A stretch of DNA of 64,000 nt. Source: Parerythrobacter aestuarii. Its GTDB lineage: Bacteria > Pseudomonadota > Alphaproteobacteria > Sphingomonadales > Sphingomonadaceae. The notes under the pieces are model-generated. The model was not told the origin of the DNA and ran no database searches. It worked only from the letters and a program-made list of their open reading frames with translations. The position numbers and the translations under genes were made by a program. Shown here piece by piece: positions 31,145 through 41,936 of the stretch (the stretch's first letter is position 1; each line of letters starts with the position of its first letter). The stretch is from assembly GCF_030140925.1 (NCBI RefSeq), contig NZ_JARBWD010000001.1, positions 2,232,001 to 2,296,000 on the forward strand, given 5' to 3'.

Positions 31145-33982
31145 ATGGGTAACGAGAGCCATGATTTCCTGCCCGAGATGGGCGACCAGGAAGGCCCGCA
31201 GCAAGGCCCCAGCTGGGGCAATCCTCGCTGGCTGGCCGAAGTTGTCGATAGTGATGCCGACCTGACGGCGGCGCTCGACCCGACGCAGATGAAGCTGGCC
31301 GTGGAAGCGGCGGCACAGAAAGCCGGGAAGGCGACCGATCCCAAGGCGATCGAGCGGGCTGCACAGGATTCGATCAGCGCGATGCTGCTGGTGCGCCTCT
31401 ACCGCGTACGCGGGCACCTAGCCGCCAAGCTCGACCCGCTCGGCCTGTCGCACCGTGACGAGCCGGAGGACCTGAGCCTCAGGTGGCACGGCTTCGAAGG
31501 CCAGGAAGACAAGGAAGTCTATGTCGGCGGTGTGTTCGGTTTCGAATGGGTCACCGTCGGCGAGCTCTACCAGGCCCTGCGCCACACCTATTGCGGCCAT
31601 GTCGGCCTCGAGTACATGCATATCTCGGACACCGAGGAACGCCGGTTCCTGCAGGACAAGTTCGAGAGCCCCGAAGATACCATCCACTTTACGCCGGAAG
31701 GCAAGCGGGCGATCCTGCAGGCGGTGATCCGCGGCGAGGAATACGAGAAGTACCTCGCCAAGAAATACGTCGGCACCAAGCGCTTCGGCCTCGATGGCGG
31801 CGAAGCGATGATCCCGGCGCTGGAAGCGGTCATCAAGTGGGGCGGCGTGCAGGGCGTGCGCGAGATCGTCTATGGCATGGCCCACCGCGGGCGGCTCAAC
31901 GTGCTCGCGAATGTGATGGCCAAGCCCTACAAGGTCATCTTCCACGAATTCTCCGGCGGCAGCGCCAACCCCGACGATGTCGGCGGCTCAGGCGACGTGA
32001 AGTATCACCTCGGCACCAGCACCGACCGCGAGTTCGACGGGATCAAGGTGCATATGTCGCTGGTCCCCAACCCCAGCCACCTCGAAGCGGTCAACCCGGT
32101 CGTGCTCGGCAAGGTCCGCGCGCAGCAGGCAATCCGCGAGGACCTCGCCGCGCATGAGCAAGTGCTCCCTGTGCTGCTGCACGGCGATGCCGCTTTCGCC
32201 GGCCAGGGCATCGTGTGGGAGTGCCTCGGCTTCTCGGGCGTCAACGGCTACAACACCGGCGGCTGCATCCACTTCGTAATCAATAACCAGATTGGTTTTA
32301 CTACCAGCCCCAAATTTGCCAGATCGTCACCCTATCCCAGCGACGTCGCCAAGGGCGTGCAGGCACCGATCCTGCATGTGAACGGCGACGATCCCGAAGC
32401 GGTGACCTTCGCCTGCAAGCTGGCGGTCGAATACCGCCAGAAGTTCAAGCGCGACATCGTGATCGACATGTGGTGCTATCGCCGCTTCGGCCACAACGAA
32501 GGCGACGAGCCGAGCTTCACCCAGCCGCTGATGTACGCCGCGATCAAGAACCACCCGCGGGTGAGCGAGATCTATTCCGAAGAGCTGATCCGCCAGGGCG
32601 TGATCGAGCAGGGCACTGCCCCTGCCCTTCGCGACGAATTCATCGCCCAGCTCGACGAGGAGTTCGAAGCCTCCAAGAGCTACAAGCCCAATGAAGCCGA
32701 CTGGTTCGGCGGCCGCTGGGCGGGCCTCAACAAGCCGGCCGATCCGGAAACCGCGCGCCGCAATGTCGAAACCGCGATCGAGAAGAAGCTGTTCGACAGC
32801 CTCGGCAAAACACTGACCACGGTTCCGGACAACCTCACTCCGCACAAGACGCTGCTGCGCGTGCTCGATGCCAAGCGCGAGATGTTCGACAACGGCGACG
32901 GCTTCGACTGGGCCACCGCCGAAGCGCTCGCCTATGGCAGCCTCGTGACCGAAGGCTTCGGAGTACGGTTGTCAGGCCAGGATTCCGGACGCGGTACCTT
33001 CAGCCAGCGTCATGCAGTGTGGGTCGACCAGAACAGCGAGGAAAAATACATCCCGCTGTGCCAGCTCCCGCATGGCAAGTTCGAGGTCTATGACAGCCCC
33101 CTGTCGGAGTACGGCGTGCTCGGCTTCGAATACGGCTTCGCGCTGGCCGATCCGAAAACGCTAGTGCTTTGGGAAGCGCAGTTCGGCGACTTTGCCAATG
33201 GCGCGCAGATCATGATCGACCAGTTCATCGCCGCCGGCGAAGCCAAGTGGCTGCGCGCCAATGGCCTCGTGCTGCTGCTGCCGCATGGCTACGAAGGCCA
33301 GGGCCCGGAGCACAGCTCGGCCCGGCTCGAACGCTTCCTGCAGCTATGCGCGAACGACAATATCCAGGTCTGCAACATCACCACCCCGGCGAACTATTTC
33401 CATGTGTTGCGCCGACAAATGCTGCGCCCGTTCCGCAAGCCGCTGGTGATCATGACCCCCAAGAGCCTGCTGCGCCATCCGCTCGCCAAGAGCAGCGCGG
33501 AAGAGTTCATGGGCGAACATCACTTCATGCGGATCAAGTCCGATCTCACGGAAATCGACGACAAGAAGGTCAAACGCCTCGTACTGTGCAGCGGCAAGGT
33601 CGCATACGACCTGATGCAGAAGCGCGACGATGAAGGGCTGGAAGACGTCTCTGTCGTTCGCATCGAGCAGCTCTATCCCTTCCCCGGCGAACCGCTGGCC
33701 GTCAGGCTCAAGCGGATGACCAACCTCGAAAGCGTCATCTGGTGCCAGGAAGAGCCCAAGAACAACGGCAGTTGGTTCTTCGTTGAAGAAAAGATCGAAC
33801 GCGCGCTGACCGTAGCCGGGCATGATGGCATGCGCCCTCGCTACGCAGGGCGCGATGTCGCGGCATCGCCCGCCACCGGTTTTGCCAAGCGTCACCAGGA
33901 ACAGCAGGAAGCGCTGGTCGCCGACGCACTGGGTATCGACACCGCTGCATCCACCACCAAGTCCACAAAGAAGAAGGCCTGA
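31145..33982 (+). CDS. sucA: 2-oxoglutarate dehydrogenase E1 component
   Basis: 945 residues, full length. The N-terminal SucB-contact region (LPEMGDQEGPQQGPSWGN) is followed by the thiamine-diphosphate domain (HRGRLNVLANV, GDAAFAGQGIVWE, NNQIGFTT) and the transketolase-like C-terminal half (SQRHAVWVDQN, LPHGYEGQGPEHSSAR). It decarboxylates 2-oxoglutarate and transfers succinyl to the lipoyl group of SucB. It starts 14 bp after the right arm of the GIY-YIG element, which therefore lies between it and its operon partner sucD. The stop is 6 bp from sucB. Confidence 0.97.
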   Translation: MGNESHDFLPEMGDQEGPQQGPSWGNPRWLAEVVDSDADLTAALDPTQMKLAVEAAAQKAGKATDPKAIERAAQDSISAMLLVRLYRVRGHLAAKLDPLGLSHRDEPEDLSLRWHGFEGQEDKEVYVGGVFGFEWVTVGELYQALRHTYCGHVGLEYMHISDTEERRFLQDKFESPEDTIHFTPEGKRAILQAVIRGEEYEKYLAKKYVGTKRFGLDGGEAMIPALEAVIKWGGVQGVREIVYGMAHRGRLNVLANVMAKPYKVIFHEFSGGSANPDDVGGSGDVKYHLGTSTDREFDGIKVHMSLVPNPSHLEAVNPVVLGKVRAQQAIREDLAAHEQVLPVLLHGDAAFAGQGIVWECLGFSGVNGYNTGGCIHFVINNQIGFTTSPKFARSSPYPSDVAKGVQAPILHVNGDDPEAVTFACKLAVEYRQKFKRDIVIDMWCYRRFGHNEGDEPSFTQPLMYAAIKNHPRVSEIYSEELIRQGVIEQGTAPALRDEFIAQLDEEFEASKSYKPNEADWFGGRWAGLNKPADPETARRNVETAIEKKLFDSLGKTLTTVPDNLTPHKTLLRVLDAKREMFDNGDGFDWATAEALAYGSLVTEGFGVRLSGQDSGRGTFSQRHAVWVDQNSEEKYIPLCQLPHGKFEVYDSPLSEYGVLGFEYGFALADPKTLVLWEAQFGDFANGAQIMIDQFIAAGEAKWLRANGLVLLLPHGYEGQGPEHSSARLERFLQLCANDNIQVCNITTPANYFHVLRRQMLRPFRKPLVIMTPKSLLRHPLAKSSAEEFMGEHHFMRIKSDLTEIDDKKVKRLVLCSGKVAYDLMQKRDDEGLEDVSVVRIEQLYPFPGEPLAVRLKRMTNLESVIWCQEEPKNNGSWFFVEEKIERALTVAGHDGMRPRYAGRDVAASPATGFAKRHQEQQEALVADALGIDTAASTTKSTKKKA

Positions 33983-33988
33983 TCCATC

Positions 33989-35212
33989 ATGGCTACTGAC
34001 ATCACAGTCCCCCAGCTCGGTGAATCGGTCACCGAAGGCACCATCGGCGAATGGCTGAAGCAGCCCGGCGATGCCGTGGCCTTGGACGAACCCATCGCCA
34101 GTCTCGAGACCGACAAGGTCGCGGTCGAGGTGCCCTCGCCTGTTGCCGGCGTTATTGCCGAGCTGAAGGCCGAAGTCGGCGATACGGTCGAAGTCGGTGC
34201 GGTCATCGCCACGGTCGAGGAAGGCGGCACGCCCGCAGCCAAGAGCGAGAGCAGCGCACCTGCTCCCTCGCCCAGCCCCGCACCTGCCCCGGCACCTGCC
34301 CCCGCGTCGGAGGACGACGGCTCGGTCACCATGTCACCGGCCGTGCGCCGCGCGGTATTGGAGCACGGCGTCGACCCGACCACCATCAAGGGCACTGGCA
34401 AGGACGGCCGCCTGACCAAGGAAGACGTGGTTGCCGCGGCCAAGGCCAAGACTGCAGCTCCGGCCCCATCGGAAAGCGCGCCTGCACCGGCCCCGGCTGC
34501 CACTGGCGGCGCGCGCCGCGAGGAACGGGTCAAGATGACCCGCATGCGCCAGACCATCGCCAAGCGTTTGAAGGGCGCGCAAGACAATGCCGCGCTGCTC
34601 ACGACCTTCAACGATGTCGATATGTCGGCGGTGATCGAAGCGCGCACCAAGTACAAGGACCTGTTCGCCAAGAAGCACGACATCCGACTCGGCTTCATGG
34701 GCTTCTTCGCCAAGGCCGCATGCCTTGCGCTGAAGGACGTGCCAGCCGTCAACGCCTATATCGAAGGCGATGAGATCGTTTATCACGACTATGTCGATAT
34801 CTCGGTCGCGGTCAGCGCGCCCAACGGTCTTGTCGTCCCGGTCATTCGCGATTGCCAGGACAAGGGCTTCGCGCAGATCGAGAAAGACATCGCCGATTTC
34901 GGCAAGCGAGCCAAGGAAGGCACGCTGACGATGGACGACATGAAGGGCGGTACCTTCACCATCTCCAACGGCGGCGTGTTCGGCAGCCTGATGTCGACCC
35001 CGATCATCAACCCGCCGCAGAGCGCCGTGTTGGGCCTCCACCGCATCGAAGACCGCCCGGTGGCGGTGAACGGCCAGGTCGTGATCCGCCCGATGATGTA
35101 TATCGCGCTCAGCTACGACCACCGCCTGATCGACGGCCGCGAAGCCGTGACCGCACTCAAGATCATCAAGGAAGCGATCGAAGATCCGACCCGGATGCTG
35201 ATCGATTTGTGA
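33989..35212 (+). CDS. sucB: 2-oxoglutarate dehydrogenase E2 (dihydrolipoyl succinyltransferase)
   Basis: 407 residues. One lipoyl domain at the N terminus with the modified Lys in [13 protein letters not shown], an Ala/Pro-rich linker, a peripheral subunit-binding domain ([15 protein letters not shown]), then the catalytic domain with [13 protein letters not shown] holding the catalytic His and Asp. It passes succinyl groups to CoA. The gene follows sucA by 6 bp and is followed directly by a GTG-start small gene. Confidence 0.97.
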   Translation: MATDITVPQLGESVTEGTIGEWLKQPGDAVALDEPIASLETDKVAVEVPSPVAGVIAELKAEVGDTVEVGAVIATVEEGGTPAAKSESSAPAPSPSPAPAPAPAPASEDDGSVTMSPAVRRAVLEHGVDPTTIKGTGKDGRLTKEDVVAAAKAKTAAPAPSESAPAPAPAATGGARREERVKMTRMRQTIAKRLKGAQDNAALLTTFNDVDMSAVIEARTKYKDLFAKKHDIRLGFMGFFAKAACLALKDVPAVNAYIEGDEIVYHDYVDISVAVSAPNGLVVPVIRDCQDKGFAQIEKDIADFGKRAKEGTLTMDDMKGGTFTISNGGVFGSLMSTPIINPPQSAVLGLHRIEDRPVAVNGQVVIRPMMYIALSYDHRLIDGREAVTALKIIKEAIEDPTRMLIDL

Positions 35213-35213
35213 T

Positions 35214-35621
35214 GTGAGCGTCTACTGCACCCTTTACAGCGAAGCTGACGCGGAAATCAGGCTTGAGCTCGAGCGGCGATGGGGCGTGCTCGACTACCTG
35301 TTCTCACAATGCGGCGGTGATCATTCCGATTTCCTCAATCGCGAGTGGGAGGAGCTTGCCCCGGAAGCGCATCGCATTGGGGCAGCTGACGCAGCGGCGA
35401 TAGCAACCTGGCTCGAAGCGACGAGCGACGCCGATTTCATGGACGCGTTCGATCCGAAAGCCATGGCGGCGGCGGAAGTGTATGGCGGTGATCAGCTGGA
35501 TCAGCTGGGACCACTTTTAGAGAGCTACCGCTCGCAGCTGGTCAACGACATTAGCCAGATGCGCCAATTCATGATTGGCATCCGCCAGTCCGGCGACAAT
35601 GTGATTCGAGTACTAGCCTGA
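35214..35621 (+). CDS. DUF1877 (YfbM-like) protein
   Basis: 135 residues; GTG 35214 begins one base after the sucB stop. Sequence features such as LERRWGVLDYLFSQCGGDHS and ATWLEATSDADFMDAFDPKAM match the DUF1877/YfbM family of small acidic cytoplasmic proteins of unknown role. It is sandwiched between sucB and lpdA, so it is probably carried on the same transcript, but no link to 2-oxoglutarate dehydrogenase is known. Confidence 0.75.
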   Translation: MSVYCTLYSEADAEIRLELERRWGVLDYLFSQCGGDHSDFLNREWEELAPEAHRIGAADAAAIATWLEATSDADFMDAFDPKAMAAAEVYGGDQLDQLGPLLESYRSQLVNDISQMRQFMIGIRQSGDNVIRVLA

Positions 35622-35642
35622 CGGAAGGCAAAAGAGAGACTT

Positions 35643-37055
<1,413 letters not shown>

Positions 37056-37076
37056 TCTTCGAATCGCTTTTTTTCG

Positions 37077-37163
37077 CGTCATTGCGAGCGTAGCGAAGCA
37101 ATCCAGAGCAGTTTGCTGTAAGGCTCTGGAGTGCCGCGTCGCCTGCGGCTCCTCGCAATGACG
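37077..37163. repeat. Dispersed inverted repeat (CGTCATTGCGAG family) after lpdA
   Basis: The 87-bp unit begins CGTCATTGCGAG and ends with the exact complement CTCGCAATGACG. Internal GCAATCCAGAGC and GCTCTGGAGTGC segments pair partly, so the RNA could fold into one long hairpin. This is a repeat type I know from many alphaproteobacterial genomes. It may act as terminator or 3' end for the TCA transcript. Confidence 0.8.
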
Positions 37164-37173
37164 GGAAAGTAGG

Positions 37174-37593
37174 ATGACCATGCCGCCCTTCCACCTCGCC
37201 TTCCCGGTCCATTGCCTCACAGCGGCGCGCGCCTTCTACGGCGAGCTGCTCGGTTGCCCTGAAGGACGCTCCTCCGACGAATGGATCGATTTCGATTTCC
37301 ATGGGCACCAGATCGTGGCGCACCTGGCGCCCTCGCCCAGCAGCGATGCGGCGAGCAACCATGTCGATGGGCACGGCGTGCCGGTGCCGCATTTCGGGCT
37401 GGTGCTGGGCATGGCAGACTGGCGGGCAATGGCGGATCGGCTGACCACCGCCGGGGTCGAGTTCGTGATCGAGCCGACGATCCGCTTTGCCGGCGAGCCC
37501 GGCGAGCAGGCGACGATGTTCTTCCGCGATCCCAGTGGCAATGCGCTGGAGATCAAGGCCATGGCGAACCCCGCCAACCTGTTCGCAAAATAG
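37174..37593 (+). CDS. VOC-family (glyoxalase-like) protein
   Basis: 139 residues. The two beta-alpha-beta-beta-beta halves of the vicinal oxygen chelate fold are visible: [20 protein letters not shown] and [17 protein letters not shown], with metal-type ligands His/Glu ([21 protein letters not shown]). The [10 protein letters not shown] ending is typical of this superfamily. Substrate unknown. It lies directly after a palindromic repeat and 55 bp before an amidase. Confidence 0.85.
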   Translation: MTMPPFHLAFPVHCLTAARAFYGELLGCPEGRSSDEWIDFDFHGHQIVAHLAPSPSSDAASNHVDGHGVPVPHFGLVLGMADWRAMADRLTTAGVEFVIEPTIRFAGEPGEQATMFFRDPSGNALEIKAMANPANLFAK

Positions 37594-37648
37594 CGGCTTT
37601 GCGGCTCTCCCCGCGCGTGGCAGGATGCATGCCGAGGGAGAGACACAC

Positions 37649-38983
37649 ATGGCTTATCCGCATCTGACCGACGAACCGGGCGGGATCGCAACCGCCACCC
37701 AAATTCGCGAGGGGCATATCTCGCCGCTGGAAGCGGTCGATGCCATGATCGCGCGGATCGAAAAGCTCGATCCTGCCATTAACGCCGTTGTGGTGCGCGA
37801 CTTCGACCGTGCGCGCAGCGCCGCCAAGGCGATGGACGGGTTGGACATCATGCCGCACCAGCCGCTGTTCGGCGTACCGATGACGATCAAGGAGAGCTTC
37901 GCCATCGGCGGGCTGCCCAGCTGCTGGGGCTTCAAGGAATACGAAGGCCAGCTGCAGGATGCCGATTCCACTGTCGTGCGCCAGCTCAAGGCGGCAGGCG
38001 CGATCTTCCTCGGCAAGACCAATGTCCCCCCGGCCCTGGCTGACTGGCAGAGCACCAACCCGGTCTATGGCCGCACCGGCAACCCGCATGACACCAGTCG
38101 CAGTCCAGGCGGATCCTCGGGCGGATCGGCAGCGGCGGTGGCGAGCGGGATGTCGCCGCTGGAGTATGGTACCGACATCGGCGGCTCGGTCCGCGTCCCT
38201 GCGCATTTCTGCGGCGTATGGGGGCACAAGACCAGCTGGGGGCTCGTGTCGAAGCAAGGCCATGACCACCCCGCTTTCAAGGGTACTGACGCCCACGATG
38301 GCGTGCTGAGCATCGCCGGGCCGATCACCCGCAATGCAGACGATCTCGCGCTGCTGCTTGAACTCACCGCCATCCTGCCGCTGCGGCGGCACGAGAAGCC
38401 GCTCAAGGATTGCCGCTTCCTATTGCTGGCCGAACACCCGGTCAGCGAAGTCGATGCCGGGGTGCGCGGTCCGATCGAAGCGGCGGTGGATTCCATGCGC
38501 AAGGCCGGGATCACTGTCGATGATCACAGCCCAGACCTGCCCGACCTTGCCGGCGACCATGGTGCCTATATGCGAATGCTCAATATCGCCATGGCGCGCG
38601 GGGCCCCGGCCCCGGATGGCAGTGTTGCGAGCGCAGCAGACTGGTTCGACCTGCTCGATCTTCAGGCGCGGTGTGAGCTGAGCTGGGCAAACCTTTTCGA
38701 AAGCTACGATTTTGTCTTGGCACCGCCGGCACCGGTGCTCGCCATCGAAGCAGTCGAGGGGCAATCCTTCCAAGGCGATACGCTGATCAACGGGCAGATG
38801 GTCCCTGCCGCCAACGGACTCGCCTGGGCCGGAATCGCTACATTTCCCAACCTGCCCTCGACGGTCTTGCCAGTCGGCGGGACCGGCAACCTGCCGTGCG
38901 GGATGCAGGTGATCGGCCCTCGCTGGGCCGACTTCGATTGCATCGCGGCGGCCAAGGCCATAGGGGCGCTCCTGCACGGCTGA
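37649..38983 (+). CDS. Amidase (amidase-signature family)
   Basis: 444 residues from ATG 37649, with GAGGGAGAGA upstream; the longer frame to 37487 overlaps the VOC gene. The Ser-Ser-Lys triad is complete: Lys in PMTIKES, cis-Ser in SPGGSSGGSAAA, and nucleophile Ser in GTDIGGSVR. It hydrolyses an amide bond of unknown substrate. GatA is unlikely because no gatB or gatC is nearby. A PepSY gene follows after 11 bp. Confidence 0.92.
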   Translation: MAYPHLTDEPGGIATATQIREGHISPLEAVDAMIARIEKLDPAINAVVVRDFDRARSAAKAMDGLDIMPHQPLFGVPMTIKESFAIGGLPSCWGFKEYEGQLQDADSTVVRQLKAAGAIFLGKTNVPPALADWQSTNPVYGRTGNPHDTSRSPGGSSGGSAAAVASGMSPLEYGTDIGGSVRVPAHFCGVWGHKTSWGLVSKQGHDHPAFKGTDAHDGVLSIAGPITRNADDLALLLELTAILPLRRHEKPLKDCRFLLLAEHPVSEVDAGVRGPIEAAVDSMRKAGITVDDHSPDLPDLAGDHGAYMRMLNIAMARGAPAPDGSVASAADWFDLLDLQARCELSWANLFESYDFVLAPPAPVLAIEAVEGQSFQGDTLINGQMVPAANGLAWAGIATFPNLPSTVLPVGGTGNLPCGMQVIGPRWADFDCIAAAKAIGALLHG

Positions 38984-38994
38984 CAGGAGGACCC

Positions 38995-39693
38995 ATGGCC
39001 CGCAAATTGTGGATGCAGCGCTTCGCCAAATGGCACATCTGGCTTGGATGGCTGGTCGGCGTGCCAGTGCTGATGTGGACGCTGACCGGGCTTGTCATGG
39101 TGATCAAGCCGATCGAGGAAGTCCGCGGCAACCATTTGCGGGTCGAAGTGGAAGAGCAAGCGCTTCCCCCCGAGACCAATATCGCCATTGCCCTGCCGAC
39201 CGATCCAGCCAGCAAAGTCCGGTCGGTGACCACTGCCATGCAGGGCGGCCGCGCCATCACCACGCTCGCCTATGCGGATGGCACGCTGGAGCGCTACGAC
39301 GCAGACGGCCGGAAGCTCTCGCCACTAACCGATGTGGAAGCGCGCCTGCTGGTGGCTGAGCAGATCAAGGGCGGCGACAGGGTACAAAGCGTCACCGCTT
39401 TCTCTGCCGACGCAGTCCCGTTCGATTTCCGCCGCCCGGTCGATGTCTGGCAGGTCGCGTTGGCGGACGGCACGCATGTCTATGTCGGGCAGCATACCGG
39501 CAAGATTGAATCCGTGCGCACACGCTGGTGGCGGGTATTCGATTTCATGTGGGGCCTGCACATCATGGATTTGCAGATGCGCGAAGACACCTCGCACCCA
39601 ATCCTGATCCTGTTCGCCATCCTCGGCGTGATCGGGTCGCTGCTCGGATGCATCCTGATGTTCCGCCGCCGCAAGGCCCGCGTTCGCGCCTGA
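38995..39693 (+). CDS. PepSY-domain membrane protein
   Basis: 232 residues from ATG 38995, preceded by CAGGAGG. A membrane segment at about 15-37 (HIWLGWLVGVPVLMWTLTGL), a periplasmic PepSY-like region (RWWRVFDFMWGLHIMDLQ is the PepSY-TM signature), and a second membrane segment at the end (ILILFAILGVIGSLLGCILM) before FRRRK. PepSY-TM proteins are often linked to iron or redox traffic. It probably forms a small operon with the TRIC-type gene, which starts 1 bp after its stop. Confidence 0.83.
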   Translation: MARKLWMQRFAKWHIWLGWLVGVPVLMWTLTGLVMVIKPIEEVRGNHLRVEVEEQALPPETNIAIALPTDPASKVRSVTTAMQGGRAITTLAYADGTLERYDADGRKLSPLTDVEARLLVAEQIKGGDRVQSVTAFSADAVPFDFRRPVDVWQVALADGTHVYVGQHTGKIESVRTRWWRVFDFMWGLHIMDLQMREDTSHPILILFAILGVIGSLLGCILMFRRRKARVRA

Positions 39694-39694
39694 G

Positions 39695-40369
39695 ATGGTG
39701 GAAGCGCAGGTCATCCTGACTCCACTGCTCGACGGGCTCGACCTCGTCGGGGTGGCGGTGTTTGCGCTTTCGGGCGCGCTGATCGCGGCCAAGGAACGCC
39801 AGACCTTCGTCACGCTTGCCTTCTTCGCGCTTATCACCGGCGTCGGCGGGGGCACCGTGCGCGACTTGCTGATCGGCGCACCGGTGTTCTGGATCAGCGA
39901 TCCGTGGGTGGCAGCAGCCTGCCTGGCGGTGGCACTGCTGGTGTGGCTCACGCCTACTCGCTGGTGGGACGGCAAGCTGCTCGACTATGCCGACGGCATT
40001 GGGCTGACCGCCTATGCCGTGCTTGGGAGCGCCAAGGCGGTCAGCTATGGTATCCCGCCGGTCCCGGCGATGATGATGGGCGTGGTGACGGGGACAGTCG
40101 GCGGGGTTATCCGTGACGTTGTCGCGGGCCGCCCTTCGATCCTGATGCGGCCGGAGCTCTATGTGACGGCGGCTGCGCTGTCTGCCAGCCTGTGCGTGCT
40201 GGGCGAATGGCTCAAGCTGCCGCGCGAGATCAGTTGGACCGGGGCGACACTGGCGGGGCTGGCCCTGCGCAGTGCCGCAATCCGGTTCAACCTGTCGCTG
40301 CCGGCCTATAACGAGCGGATGGCAGCCACCGATGCCGAAGCACGTGAGGCTGTCCCGCCTGCGGACTAG
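39695..40369 (+). CDS. TRIC/UPF0126-family membrane channel-like protein
   Basis: 224 residues with about six or seven hydrophobic segments. The two repeats carry GVGGGTVRDLLIG and TGTVGGVIRDVVAGRPSIL, the glycine-rich GG.xRD motifs of the UPF0126 (YicG) family, which has the trimeric intracellular cation channel fold. It may conduct cations across the inner membrane; no direct evidence. Starts 1 bp after the PepSY gene; its end overlaps the convergent next gene by 4 bp. Confidence 0.85.
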   Translation: MVEAQVILTPLLDGLDLVGVAVFALSGALIAAKERQTFVTLAFFALITGVGGGTVRDLLIGAPVFWISDPWVAAACLAVALLVWLTPTRWWDGKLLDYADGIGLTAYAVLGSAKAVSYGIPPVPAMMMGVVTGTVGGVIRDVVAGRPSILMRPELYVTAAALSASLCVLGEWLKLPREISWTGATLAGLALRSAAIRFNLSLPAYNERMAATDAEAREAVPPAD

Positions 40370-41094
40370 CCGCCGAGATCGCCGTCGATTTCTTCACCCG
40401 GCAGCGGACCGCCCGGATAGCTCGGCCGCGGTCCTTCGGGCGCAACCAGTGGAGCGTCCTGACCGGCCTGGGCCTGGCGGGCACGAGAATAATCATCGTC
40501 TGCCCACTGTTTGTCGTCGGCTTTCTCGGCGCCGCTGTAGTCATTCGAAGCGCCTGAGAAGCTGCCAGCATAGTCGATCCGGTCGATGCGCCCATCGCCG
40601 CTGACGCTGCAGGTAAAGCCATTGCCGTCATAAAGCCGACCGCTGACCTGCCAGCCTTCGCCTGAGCGGCTCACGCTGTCGACACTGTCGACCCGGACAT
40701 CGCGCTCGATGGCGCTGGTGCAGGTGCTGACCGCCCGGTCGAGATTGCTCGACTGGTAACGGCGCGGGTTGTCATCGCGATATTGACGATCCTGATAACG
40801 GCGATCCTGGTAGCGGCGATCATCATAGCGATCGCGGCGCTTGTTGTTGCTGGCGGCACTGGCAATGGCGGCGATGCCGCCAAGGATGGCGATCCCCGCG
40901 ATGACATCACCGGCATCGACGCGGTTGCGATGACGCCAGCGGCGATGGCGCTCTGCCGTGTCCTGGGCCGTGTCATATCCGGTTTGCGCATAGTCGCTGC
41001 GCTGGCTGGATACCGGCAGGTCAGCTGCTGCAACCGGCGTTGCGAGCATCGAAAGCGTGGCCGAGGCCAGCGCAACGGTCTTGAGATGGGTCAT
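40366..41094 (-). CDS. Secreted Arg/Tyr/Asp-rich protein, paralogue A
   Basis: 242 residues from ATG 41094, with AGGGGGTG upstream (a start at 41124 is possible). Signal peptide to about residue 23 (VALASATLSMLATPVAAAD). Then a charged segment, the hydrophobic AGDVIAGIAILGGIAAIASA shared with the neighbour, a low-complexity RYDDRRYQDRRYQDRQYRD stretch, and a folded part with two cysteines (STCTSAI, FTCSVSG). No known family. The paralogue lies 118 bp upstream on the same strand. Confidence 0.75.
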   Translation of the reverse strand: MTHLKTVALASATLSMLATPVAAADLPVSSQRSDYAQTGYDTAQDTAERHRRWRHRNRVDAGDVIAGIAILGGIAAIASAASNNKRRDRYDDRRYQDRRYQDRQYRDDNPRRYQSSNLDRAVSTCTSAIERDVRVDSVDSVSRSGEGWQVSGRLYDGNGFTCSVSGDGRIDRIDYAGSFSGASNDYSGAEKADDKQWADDDYSRARQAQAGQDAPLVAPEGPRPSYPGGPLPGEEIDGDLGG

Positions 41095-41211
41095 GTCAGC
41101 ACCCCCTGTGCTTGGAAGCGGCATGGCAGCCGCTGTGGTGGAATCGAGCTAGGCGGCCCCGGCTGTCACCAGCCTGAACCGCCCAACCCGGGAGAAGATG
41201 GTTCTCATCGA

Positions 41212-41793
41212 TCAGTGGAGTCCACGGATACCGCTGAAGTCGACAGAAGCACCGCGTCCACGCTCGATGTAGCAAGTGAACTTGCCCTTGTCGTAGCCAC
41301 GCTCGGACTGGCGATAGCGGTAACGATCATTGTAGCGGTAGCGATCGTCATAGCGACCGCGGTAGTTGTAGCCTTGGTAGCCGTAGCCACGCTGGCCATC
41401 GACCACGATGCGGCCCTTCACGCGCCAGCCGTAGCGGGTGTCGTCGACATCGCGGATGTCAGTGACATTGGCGAAACGATAGCCATAACGGCGAGCTTCG
41501 CGTTCCGCAGCATTGACGCAGCGCTCGACGGCACGGCGCGGGTTGTTGCCGCGTTGGCGCCAGGCATTGCTGCGATAGGCTCGACGGTCATTGTAATAGC
41601 GTCCGTCGCGATCCCTGCTCGCTGCCGAGGCAATGGCAGCGATCCCACCGAGGATCACGGCACCGGCAATGACATCGCCGGCACTGATCCCGCCATCGCG
41701 GTCACGGTGTTCGGCCATTGCAGGAGTCGCGGACACCGCCAGCGCACCTGCGGCGACGGTTCCGATCAGGGCTTTGGATACGGTCTTTTTCAT
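41212..41793 (-). CDS. Secreted Arg/Tyr-rich protein, paralogue B
   Basis: 193 residues. Signal peptide (ALIGTVAAGALAVSATPAMAE), then AGDVIAGAVILGGIAAIASA almost as in the neighbour, a conserved middle (NPRRAVERCVNAAEREARRY, GWRVKGRIVV), and a Tyr/Arg/Asp-rich repeat (RYDDRYRYNDRYRYRQSE) before FTCYIERG. Paralogue of the next gene on the strand, so a local duplication followed by divergence. The glycine-rich hydrophobic patch could insert in a membrane. Function unknown. Confidence 0.78.
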   Translation of the reverse strand: MKKTVSKALIGTVAAGALAVSATPAMAEHRDRDGGISAGDVIAGAVILGGIAAIASAASRDRDGRYYNDRRAYRSNAWRQRGNNPRRAVERCVNAAEREARRYGYRFANVTDIRDVDDTRYGWRVKGRIVVDGQRGYGYQGYNYRGRYDDRYRYNDRYRYRQSERGYDKGKFTCYIERGRGASVDFSGIRGLH

Positions 41794-41936
41794 GTCTGGT
41801 CCTCGCTCTGCCGGGGCGGGATTGCCCCGGACAGATGAAGGACTAGCGATTCGCCAGTGAGATCACGCTGAATTGGTGTTACAGGTGATGTTCAGGAAAG
41901 TAGGTCTTTTTCTGAACATGAAGTTTTGGCCTGATT

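Noticed and set aside
37649..38983. Amidase as GatA of the tRNA amidotransferase
   Set aside because: No gatB or gatC is adjacent and the neighbours are unrelated, so only a general amidase is claimed.
40783..41838. 351-codon plus-strand frame rich in Ala, Val and Ile
   Set aside because: It is antisense to the two secreted paralogues; the hydrophobic pattern comes from complementing Arg/Tyr/Asp-rich repeats.
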